From Clostridia bacterium (lineage in GTDB: Bacteria; Bacillota; Clostridia; Christensenellales; Aristaeellaceae): a stretch of 64,000 nucleotides of DNA. Made by a program: the position numbers and the translations under genes. Below, piece by piece: positions 57,795 to 64,000 of the stretch. Each line of letters opens with the position of its first letter. The stretch's first letter is position 1. The notes below the pieces were generated by a model, which was given only the letters and a program-made list of their open reading frames with translations, was not told the DNA's origin and ran no database searches. The stretch is from contig JAFZPV010000038.1 of the NCBI GenBank assembly GCA_017552535.1, positions 1 to 64,000 of the forward strand, given 5' to 3'.

Positions 57795-59580
57795 TTTGCG
57801 TTTCCGCCGCGATGAGGGTGTTTTCCAGAAGCATCGCTATGGTCATGGGGCCTACGCCGCCCGGGACAGGAGTGATGAAAGAAGCAACTTCAGAGGCGCT
57901 TTCAAAGTCCACGTCTCCCGTGATGGTGCCGTCTTCGAGACGGTTGATGCCCACGTCCAGTACGGTGCAGCCGTTTTTCAGCATATCGCCGGTGATCAGG
58001 CGCGGTTTGCCCACCGCCGCGATCACGATGTCCGCCTGGGAAAGCACGGCCTTCAAGTCCTTCGTGCGGGAATGGCACAGCGTAACGGTAGCGTTTTCCC
58101 TCTGCAGCATCACGGCTACGGGTTTGCCCACCAGCACGCTTCTGCCGACCACCGCGGCATTTTGGCCCGATACCGGAATATGGTAGTATTTGAGAAGCTC
58201 CATGCAGCCCTTCGGCGTGCAGGGCTCAAGAGGCGCACGGTTTTTGAGCATCCGTCCGGCGTTTACGGAGTGAAGGCCGTCTACATCTTTGCGGGGATCG
58301 ATGTGCTCGATGATCGATTCTTCGTTCAGATGCTTTGGAAGCGGCATCTGAACAAGGATACCGTTTACGTCGGGATTTTTGTTCAGGCTGTCGATCAGTT
58401 CAAGAAGTTCAGCCTCAGTGGTACCTTCTTTAAGCAGGATCGTTTCGCCGATAATGCCGACCTTTTCGCATGCCTTTTGCTTATTGCGCACATAGATGCA
58501 GCTTGCGGGATCATCGCCCACCAGGATCACGGTCAGATGCGCTTTTTTGCCGTGACTTTCTTCAAAGGCGGCTGCGCGGTTTTTAATGCTTTTTCTGATC
58601 TCACCCGATACGAGTTTTCCGTCAATGATCTGAGCCATATGTTTCCTTTCATTCATCTCTGCGCCGATCAGCGCTACGCCGCAGGCGTTGTCTCCCGAAA
58701 GTTCAGGCTTCCCCCAATACAAGCGTATCTCGTTGTTCAGTTTGGATACGCGCATCTTCAGCAGATTTCTCAGAAGATTTGAGGACGCAACTCCGCCCGC
58801 AATAAGGGCCCTGTTTACGCCGGCAGTTTTGCAGGCGCTGCATACGAGCCGCGCCACGGAGCGGGCAAGGAACGAATATACTTCGGCGGCGACGTCTTCT
58901 TTGCGCATGCCGCTTAACAGCATTTGCCTGACCCGGTTTTCGGCGCCGGAGAAAGAACAGGTCAGGTCTTTTTCGCTCACCGGTATCAGGTGCCTGGCTT
59001 CGCCTTTTACGGCAAGCTCCTCCAGATACCTTCCGGACGGAAATGGCAGCCCCATGCTGACGCCCGCGCGATCTACAAGCTGGCCGGCGTTCAAATCGCT
59101 GCTGCCGCCGATATCTTTGATTGAAAGCGTTTCATCGGTCAGGAGGGTTTGCGTCGTGCCGCCGGACAGGTGCAGCGCGACGAACGGACCGCAGGGTATG
59201 CCGGAATCCTGCATGGCTGCCCGTATGTGGCCCTGCTGGTGGGAAGTAAAATATGCAGGCACGTTCAGTGCCGCGGCGATGGCCCGGGCAAAGGATGCGC
59301 CTGCCGTAAACACGGGCATATAACTGTCCAGGGCGTCTCTTGGTCTATCCGAAGCGCAAACGCAGCCGATACGTACATTTGGGCACTCCGACAGCATTTC
59401 CTCCAAAAGGGCCGGCAAGGCGCGCACGTGCTGGAACACGCCGTCAGACTGCCGCAAGCCTTTTTCTCCTTCCGGCACCGAAAGCAGTTTTCGCTTGGAT
59501 TGAACAACGCGTCCGGCGCTTGCCAAAGCGACGGACGTGGTGTAGCAGCTCGTATCGATGCCGAGGGTCAGTTCATTCAT
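57787..59580 (-). CDS. folD: Fusion of TsaD/M22-like protein with FolD
   Basis: A single 597-residue frame. Residues 1-308 are an ASKHA-fold protein related to TsaD (peptidase M22 group): LGIDTSCYTTSVALA, TSHQQGHIRAAM with the H-x3-H metal pair, ALHLSGGTTQTLL, and LSGDNACGVALIGA. Residues 315-597 are a complete methylene-THF dehydrogenase/cyclohydrolase (FolD): YVRNKQKACEKVGI, LVQMPLPKHL, VVGRSVLVGKPVAVML, and TPVPGGVGPMT. No stop separates them. Only six residues link the halves. An internal ATG at 58638 has AAAGGAA upstream, so FolD may also be made alone. Usually these are two adjacent genes. Confidence 0.85.
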   Translation of the reverse strand: MNELTLGIDTSCYTTSVALASAGRVVQSKRKLLSVPEGEKGLRQSDGVFQHVRALPALLEEMLSECPNVRIGCVCASDRPRDALDSYMPVFTAGASFARAIAAALNVPAYFTSHQQGHIRAAMQDSGIPCGPFVALHLSGGTTQTLLTDETLSIKDIGGSSDLNAGQLVDRAGVSMGLPFPSGRYLEELAVKGEARHLIPVSEKDLTCSFSGAENRVRQMLLSGMRKEDVAAEVYSFLARSVARLVCSACKTAGVNRALIAGGVASSNLLRNLLKMRVSKLNNEIRLYWGKPELSGDNACGVALIGAEMNERKHMAQIIDGKLVSGEIRKSIKNRAAAFEESHGKKAHLTVILVGDDPASCIYVRNKQKACEKVGIIGETILLKEGTTEAELLELIDSLNKNPDVNGILVQMPLPKHLNEESIIEHIDPRKDVDGLHSVNAGRMLKNRAPLEPCTPKGCMELLKYYHIPVSGQNAAVVGRSVLVGKPVAVMLQRENATVTLCHSRTKDLKAVLSQADIVIAAVGKPRLITGDMLKNGCTVLDVGINRLEDGTITGDVDFESASEVASFITPVPGGVGPMTIAMLLENTLIAAETQNV

Positions 59581-59977
59581 TTTTAAGGCTCCGCGCCAGG
59601 CTGCCGAGCACGCCGTTGATGAACGCGCCGGCCTTGTCTGTGGAATACTGGTGCGCCAGCTCGACGGCTTCGTTTATAACGATGCTGTCGGCAAGATCCG
59701 TTTTGGTCAGCTCGTATGCCGCGATCAAAAGGATCGCCCGATCCACGCGAGAGAGGCGCTCGAGCTTCCAGCCCTCCTGCAGGAAAGAAGCGATCTTTTC
59801 GTCCAGTTCTTCATGATCGCGTATCACACCTTCAACGAGCTGGTTCATAAAATCCGCTTCCGGCTCGTCGGGCATTATATCCAGAAGGCCCGTAAGCGTT
59901 TCGTTTCCGCCGTCCCCGCCCAGCTCCCACTCATAAACGAGCTTCATCGCGCAGGCTCTTGCGTTTCTTCTGTCCAT
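59573..59977 (-). CDS. nusB: Transcription antitermination factor NusB
   Basis: A 134-residue all-helical RNA-binding protein. The N-terminal RRNARACAMKLVYEWEL has the Arg-rich first helix. LSRVDRAILLIAAYEL and SIVINEAVELAHQYSTDKAG followed by AFINGVLG are the family signatures. With S10 (NusE) it binds boxA of rRNA leaders. It overlaps the downstream M22-like frame by 8 bases and is 3 bases after the Asp23 gene. Confidence 0.96.
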   Translation of the reverse strand: MDRRNARACAMKLVYEWELGGDGGNETLTGLLDIMPDEPEADFMNQLVEGVIRDHEELDEKIASFLQEGWKLERLSRVDRAILLIAAYELTKTDLADSIVINEAVELAHQYSTDKAGAFINGVLGSLARSLKNE

Positions 59978-59980
59978 GTT

Positions 59981-60451
59981 TTATTCCTCGGCGGGCTGGT
60001 CGCTCGTCTGTTTATCTTCGGTCTGCGCAGGTTCTTCTTCCTTCTGCCCGAGCAGGTAGCTTCTGTACTCGATCTCAGCGGCTTCGCGGTTTTCCTTGGC
60101 GAAGCTTAAGCCGGTCACGTGAACGTCAACGTTTTTGACAGTCATGGCCGTCATCTGTTCGATGTTTTTGATGATGCCTTCCTGGATCTCGCGGCAGACC
60201 TGCGGAACAGGATAGCCGTATTCCACCACCACGGACACCGCTACGCTCACAGTGTTGTCTTTTACGTCCACCTTGATGCCGCGGGAAGCGCTTTTGACCG
60301 TTACGGGCTTTTTTGATTTCTTCTCGTATCTTTCGATCCCTTCCACTTCCGTAAGGGCGATACCGGCGATGGTGGCAAGCACGTCCGGAGCGAACGAGAC
60401 AGAACCGTTATTGACAGTATCGAGTTTCAGATCAACGGTATTTTCCGGCAT
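59981..60451 (-). CDS. Asp23/Gls24 family protein
   Basis: A 156-residue protein. VSFAPDVLATIAGIALTEVE and DNTVSVAVSVVVEYGYPVPQ are the Asp23 (DUF322) motifs. In Staphylococcus Asp23 lies along the membrane; in Clostridia this copy heads the nusB-xse operon. The C-terminal 40 residues are acidic and unstructured (EEPAQTEDKQTSDQPAEE). ATG 60451 is spaced correctly from GGAGGG; ATG 60457 touches it. Confidence 0.92.
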   Translation of the reverse strand: MPENTVDLKLDTVNNGSVSFAPDVLATIAGIALTEVEGIERYEKKSKKPVTVKSASRGIKVDVKDNTVSVAVSVVVEYGYPVPQVCREIQEGIIKNIEQMTAMTVKNVDVHVTGLSFAKENREAAEIEYRSYLLGQKEEEPAQTEDKQTSDQPAEE

Positions 60452-60484
60452 TTTCATCCCTCCAAGCGATTGGCAGTTACATAT

Positions 60485-60513
60485 ATTATATCAGATATGC
60501 TTTGGAAACGCAA
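60485..60513 (-). promoter_or_regulatory. Promoter of the asp23-nusB-folD-xse-ispA-dxs-tlyA operon
   Basis: On the minus strand TTGCGT (60513-60508), 17 bases, TATAAT (60490-60485). All genes from here to tlyA overlap or nearly touch, so one transcript is likely. Confidence 0.68.
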
Positions 60514-60561
60514 CTGCTGACAAATACTTTAAAAAACCTTTCGATATACTGCACATACATG

Positions 60562-60590
60562 CAAAACGCCGCCGGTCTCCCGGCGGCGTG
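60562..60590 (-). terminator. Intrinsic terminator after the 640-aa membrane protein
   Basis: A perfect 10-bp stem ACGCCGCCGG/CCGGCGGCGT with loop GAGA, followed on the minus strand by a short T-run. Confidence 0.8.
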
Positions 60591-60611
60591 TAGTGGTAAG
60601 AAAGGCTTAGC

Positions 60612-62534
60612 TTACTTGCCTTCGCGGGCAGCGAGCTTTTCCTTGATGCCGAAGTACAGATGCACGCCTGCGACCACAAGCAGGACCGCAAAGCCGATGG
60701 TGTGCAGCGTGTGCTTGTCGCCAAGCTTCAGGAAGTCGCTGGCGAGGTAGGCGATCACGCCCAGCAGACCGGCGAGGGTCGGGCAGATGGCGGAGCCGAA
60801 GCTGTCCCTCTTGATGATGGCGAACACCAGGCCCAGAACGAGCAGCACCAGCAGCACGATGGGCATAAGGATCGCAGAGTTGCGGGAGTAGCCGTACACC
60901 TGATAGGCGACTTCTTTTTCGAAGGTGTCTTTCAGATCCTCAGGGAAGCCGACGAAGCCCAGGATGGAAACTTCTTTGGTTCCGTCGTATTCTACGCTGG
61001 TTCCGAAGGAAGTGGTCTTGGTATCGCCGTTGGCGAAGGTGATGTCAACCTTGCCCACGGTGTCGGTGTTCCTCTTGGAATACTTCACGGTGCAGGGGGT
61101 CTTCATCAGGGTGTCTTCTGTCTGCTTGGCTTCCAGTTCGTCAGCCTCGAACTCGTCGAGAGAATAGCGCTTGACCGCAGCGGGCTTGAAGGTATCCTCG
61201 GCGGGCTCCTCTTCGGCCTCGGGGACGGTGATTCCGTACTTCTCGTACAGGGCGGTGATGTTCTTGAGCTGCTTTTCGATGTTGGCGGGGATCTTGGCAG
61301 CCTTGTCAGTGGTCTGCTTCTTTTCGCCGGCCTTCAGGGCAGCGGCGGTTTCGGAATCAGCCTTCTTGGCGGCAGCGGCGGCTGCGTTGCTCTTCGCCTT
61401 CATGGCGTTGAGCTTGCCGTACACCTGCTCGTCGCGCTCTTCGTCGCTGATGCGGGAAGCGATCTCGTCCAGGGTCTTTTCTACGGCGCCCTTCACGTCG
61501 TCAGCACTGAGCTCGCCGGCGGCAGCCATAAATTCCTTGTACAGATCCATCTTCTCAGCAGCGCTGAGCTTGGGCATGATCTGGTCGTAGAGCTTGTTCT
61601 CGGGCTTTCTGTCGGTGATGGCAGCAAACTCGTCGGGATACTTGGTGGCCAGGAACTTTTTGAAGTCGCCGTCCTTGGATACGGCATAGCCCACGATGAA
61701 ATCGTCGGGATAAGCTTCGCGGATGGCATCGTTGTAGGCATCAGTGGTTTCGGTGACCCAGGCAAAGCTGGCGTCGATGTCCTCGGCGTATGCACCCTTC
61801 ACAGCTTCGTAGGCCTGATTGAGGGCAGCTTCTGCACGGGCAAGGTTGGCTTCGGCAGTGGCCTTGAAGCCTTCAGCCTTGACCAGTTCCTTCTCGGCCT
61901 TGGCGATAGCGTCGGTGAGTACCTTGTAATCCACGTCGGCCTCGTTCGCTTCCGTGGCAGGAGCTTCGGCGGCAGGCGCTTCAGCAGCTTCTTCAGACGC
62001 AGCTTCTTCAGATGCGGCACCGGCGGCTTCCGCTTCGGCGGCGGCTTCGATGGCTTCCGCGGAGAACGGGGTCTTGCCAAGCTTCACGGCCACCAGGTTG
62101 GCAGCGGAGATCAGCTCTTCGAGCTTTTTGTCACACTCGTGGATGTAGGTCTCGCAGTCTTCAACGTTCTGGGCGATGGCATTGTAGTTGTCAAGGCAGG
62201 TGTTGAAGGTGGCGATAGTGTTCTTCTGGTTGACGCGCAGGATGTTGGTGGTGTACAGAGTGGAAGAATTGTTCTTTCCGTCGGTACCGACTTCGATCCT
62301 CTGGTAACCGTCCTGATCCTCGGTGGCGCCGCTCAGAACCCAGGTGCGTCCGTACAGGATGTTCTGGTCGCCCATGGTCTTGCCGTCAGCGGAATTCTCC
62401 GGCACGAGGGTGGTGGCATTCTTGCCGTAGGTGAAGTAGGGGCTCAGCATCATGATGATCAGCACAAGGCAGAGTATGGCGATCACACAGCTGAACCAAC
62501 GGGAACGGTTCATTTTGATCTCGTAAGTCTTCAA
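60612..62534 (-). CDS. Large unrecognised membrane protein with Ala/Glu-rich and coiled-coil ectodomain (640 aa)
   Basis: I do not recognise this protein. One N-terminal helix (about 13-33) is followed by a long extracytoplasmic region to about 545. It includes an Ala/Glu-rich linker (about 158-205, with repeats such as EAASEEAAEAPAAEAPA), a coiled coil (about 208-262; AIAKAEKELVKAEGFKATAE) and a Lys/Ala-rich stretch (about 385-420). A beta-rich domain before the membrane (VGKVDITFANGDTKTTSFGT) leads to three C-terminal helices (about 553-577, 582-602, 610-632). The TTG start has GAGGAG 6 bases upstream. It has its own promoter and terminator, so it is monocistronic. A surface sensor or scaffold is possible; nothing shows its role. 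Confidence 0.7.
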   Translation of the reverse strand: MKTYEIKMNRSRWFSCVIAILCLVLIIMMLSPYFTYGKNATTLVPENSADGKTMGDQNILYGRTWVLSGATEDQDGYQRIEVGTDGKNNSSTLYTTNILRVNQKNTIATFNTCLDNYNAIAQNVEDCETYIHECDKKLEELISAANLVAVKLGKTPFSAEAIEAAAEAEAAGAASEEAASEEAAEAPAAEAPATEANEADVDYKVLTDAIAKAEKELVKAEGFKATAEANLARAEAALNQAYEAVKGAYAEDIDASFAWVTETTDAYNDAIREAYPDDFIVGYAVSKDGDFKKFLATKYPDEFAAITDRKPENKLYDQIMPKLSAAEKMDLYKEFMAAAGELSADDVKGAVEKTLDEIASRISDEERDEQVYGKLNAMKAKSNAAAAAAKKADSETAAALKAGEKKQTTDKAAKIPANIEKQLKNITALYEKYGITVPEAEEEPAEDTFKPAAVKRYSLDEFEADELEAKQTEDTLMKTPCTVKYSKRNTDTVGKVDITFANGDTKTTSFGTSVEYDGTKEVSILGFVGFPEDLKDTFEKEVAYQVYGYSRNSAILMPIVLLVLLVLGLVFAIIKRDSFGSAICPTLAGLLGVIAYLASDFLKLGDKHTLHTIGFAVLLVVAGVHLYFGIKEKLAAREGK

Positions 62535-62572
62535 GTTTTTCTCCTCGCTTCCTTTTATATTTGGCTGTATAG

Positions 62573-62601
62573 ATTTTACAGCAGCTTAATGGCGTTGTCA
62601 A
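62573..62601 (-). promoter_or_regulatory. Promoter of the 640-aa membrane protein gene
   Basis: On the minus strand TTGACA (62601-62596), 17 bases, TAAAAT (62578-62573), 38 bases before the TTG start. Confidence 0.75.
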
Positions 62602-62658
62602 TAGATTTCGTGCAGTATTTTCGGCACTTTGAAAAAAATGTGCAGTTTTTTGGGGCTG

Positions 62659-63558
62659 TCAGGCGTTCTCCCAGACCTCCGGGTCCATCTTCCGGAAGGT
62701 AAGCTCGCAGCTTTTGTTGCTTACGCGGGTGCGCGGAGGCACAGATCCGGTAACAAAGGCGTTGGAACCGATCAGGCAGTCGTCGCCTATCTCGGTCTCG
62801 CCGCCCAGGATGGACGCCCCTGCATACACGGTCACCCGGTTTCCCAGTGTGGGATGGCGTTTTACTCCCTCCAGCATGTGCCCCTTGCGGGTGGAAAGCG
62901 CACCCAGCGTTACGCCCTGGTACAGTTTTACGTAGTCTCCGATCACGGTGGTCTCGCCGATCACGACGCCGGTTCCGTGATCGATGAAGAAGTAACTGCC
63001 GATGCGCGCGCCGGCGTTGATATCGATGCCTGTCTTTTCGTGGGCGTATTCCGTCATCATTCTGGGAATGATGGGAAGGCCGAGGGTATACAGAACATGA
63101 GACAGCCGGTACACGGTGATCGCCAGCAGGCCGGGATACGAAAATATCACGTCCACCCGAGACATGGCCGCGGGATCGCCCGAATACAGCGCCTCCACAT
63201 CCGTAGCCAGTATCTTCTGCACTTCCGGCAGGCGCGAAACGAACTCCGCCACGATGGACTCTGCCCGGCTTTCAGCTTCTTCTAACGGGCATACGGTGCG
63301 CAGCGCCGCCTTTGCCTGAGTAAACAGTTCAGCGCTCACGGAGCTTAACGTGCTGCCCAGCGCGTAGGCGTTGTCCTGCTGCGCGGGCGTTTCGAAAAAA
63401 CCGGGGAACATCACGCTTCTGAGTTTTTTGGTGATCTCCACGATCTTATCCCTGTCGGGAAGCTTGTGCCCGGACACAGACATATTCTCGTATGTGCGGC
63501 TGAACGAAAGCATCTTCTCCGCTGCGGTGCTTACAGCGTTACGTATCGCGTTTGACAT
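62659..63558 (-). CDS. cysE: Serine O-acetyltransferase (EpsC/CysE-type)
   Basis: A 300-residue enzyme making O-acetylserine for cysteine synthesis. The N-terminal 160 residues are helical. The C-terminal left-handed beta-helix has GARIGSYFFIDHGTGVVIGE followed by TTVIGDYVKLYQGVTLGALS, with the catalytic Asp-His pair (IDHGTG) and a second His in VKRHPTLG. The long helical N-terminus is the EpsC-like type found in Clostridia. ATG 63558 is used (GGAAGGA upstream); its first 20 bases overlap the topoisomerase end. Confidence 0.92.
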   Translation of the reverse strand: MSNAIRNAVSTAAEKMLSFSRTYENMSVSGHKLPDRDKIVEITKKLRSVMFPGFFETPAQQDNAYALGSTLSSVSAELFTQAKAALRTVCPLEEAESRAESIVAEFVSRLPEVQKILATDVEALYSGDPAAMSRVDVIFSYPGLLAITVYRLSHVLYTLGLPIIPRMMTEYAHEKTGIDINAGARIGSYFFIDHGTGVVIGETTVIGDYVKLYQGVTLGALSTRKGHMLEGVKRHPTLGNRVTVYAGASILGGETEIGDDCLIGSNAFVTGSVPPRTRVSNKSCELTFRKMDPEVWENA

Positions 63559-64000
63559 AGGTCTTTTTCCTTCCTGTATTTCGTACTTCTTCGGGGAAGC
63601 GTACGTTTTTGGCTGAGCGCAGGGCATAATCCGTAAGGAATCGGCTGTAGGTGCGTATGCTCAGCATGAACTTACTTTCTTTTTCCTGAATGACCGCCTG
63701 ATCGTTTATGCGGGAAAGCTTTGCCAGCGCCCTTTCCCATTTTCCAGTGGTCAGCGCGCTGGACATTTCGTCCGGCACGACTTCTATGAGCTTCTGGCCT
63801 TTCTCCGTGGAAACGAGGGTCTTCTTTTCCCGTTTGATATAGCCTACCTGGATCAGCCTCTGGATGATTGCGGCGCGGGTAGCGGGCGTCCCCAGGCCGG
63901 CGTCCTTCATTTTCTCACGCAGCTCTTCGTCGTCAATGGTCTTTCCGGCGTCCTCCATGGATTTGAGCAGCGTGTCTTCGGTGTATCTGGCGGGCGGCTT
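63539..64000 (-). CDS. topB: DNA topoisomerase III, C-terminal part (start outside window)
   Basis: The frame is open to the right edge; the first visible residues are PPARYTEDTLLKSMEDAGK, and GLGTPATRAAIIQRLIQVGY follows, both typical of type IA topoisomerases of the TopB group. This is the last part of domains I-IV. The C-terminus has no zinc fingers and ends with a short basic tail. The catalytic Tyr lies beyond the window. It runs into cysE with a 20-base overlap. Confidence 0.9.
   Translation of the reverse strand, partial: KPPARYTEDTLLKSMEDAGKTIDDEELREKMKDAGLGTPATRAAIIQRLIQVGYIKREKKTLVSTEKGQKLIEVVPDEMSSALTTGKWERALAKLSRINDQAVIQEKESKFMLSIRTYSRFLTDYALRSAKNVRFPEEVRNTGRKKTYVKRDT

Noticed and set aside
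60660..62702. A 680-codon open frame on the plus strand opposite the 640-aa membrane protein
   Set aside because: Its Gly/Val/Leu repeats mirror the Ala/Glu/Lys codons of the opposite strand, and it has no good start. The minus-strand gene has promoter, ribosome-binding site, signal-anchor and terminator.
1..64000. CRISPR array, prophage, rRNA operon or biosynthetic cluster
   Set aside because: I saw no regularly spaced repeats, phage structural or integrase genes, rRNA segments or NRPS/PKS/lantibiotic genes.

Overview
The window is one 64 kb stretch of bacterial chromosome. Everything points to an anaerobic Clostridia-type member of the Bacillota (Firmicutes): L27 carries the N-terminal extension removed by the protease Prp, whose gene lies between rplU and rpmA; there is an asp23-nusB-xseAB-ispA-dxs-tlyA-argR-recN gene order; DUF1292, DUF4317 and DUF4886 proteins are present; promoters are sigma-A-like TTGACA-17-TATAAT; and Shine-Dalgarno sites are strong GGAGG types. 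Uronate, fucose and pectin-fragment genes suggest a gut or plant-polysaccharide niche. This placement is inference. I see no phage, no CRISPR and no resistance island. The only clear mobile DNA is the start of an IS3-like transposase gene at the left edge, plus a hairpin-rich repeat.

Layout. 1-6.8 kb: IS fragment, small conserved protein, AEC carrier, MATE pump, HAD phosphatase, hypoxanthine-DNA glycosylase, secreted C39-like protein, DUF4886 protein. 6.8-20.6 kb, mostly minus strand: ispE/DUF1292, ECF sigma with DUF4349 partner, tRNA-Leu, holA, comEC, an MBL hydrolase, fucI, a TIM-barrel sugar isomerase, a QueG-like protein, an OGG-type glycosylase, and rplU-prp-rpmA. 20.8-28.7 kb, plus strand: a cell-elongation operon maf-mreB-mreC-mreD-pbp2-minD-rodA, followed by a second MATE pump. 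30-41.7 kb: uxaC with a two-subunit class I hydro-lyase, der-plsY-xylB, a hairpin-rich noncoding block, an M20 amidohydrolase, a GH105 hydrolase, a polyamine-synthase-like protein, DUF4317 and DUF1294. 41.7-46 kb: metNIQ and a second M20 amidohydrolase. 46-49.9 kb: a sugar-acid operon (KDG-kinase-like, gnd, LarA-like). 50-60.5 kb, minus strand: a conserved housekeeping operon from asp23 down to recN and udk. 60.6-64 kb: a large unrecognised membrane protein, a serine acetyltransferase and the end of topoisomerase III.

Functional threads: isoprenoid synthesis by the MEP route (ispE, dxs, ispA); DNA repair and replication (HDG, OGG, recN, xseAB, holA, topB, comEC); cell shape (mre operon); sugar-acid catabolism (uxaC, xylB, KDG-kinase-like, gnd, LarA-like, GH105, fucI); methionine uptake.

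The observation I rate highest is upstream of metNIQ. A consensus promoter drives a 27-codon open frame with seven methionine codons, three of them consecutive. A hairpin with a U-tract follows just before the metN ribosome-binding site. This looks like a ribosome-mediated attenuator that senses methionine, in place of the SAM riboswitch or T-box usual in Firmicutes. Next in rank are an in-frame fusion of a TsaD/M22-like protein to FolD, an MreB homologue lacking both catalytic ATPase motifs, a dispersed hairpin whose stem covaries between two copies, and a LarA-type (nickel-pincer) racemase homologue beside sugar-acid genes.
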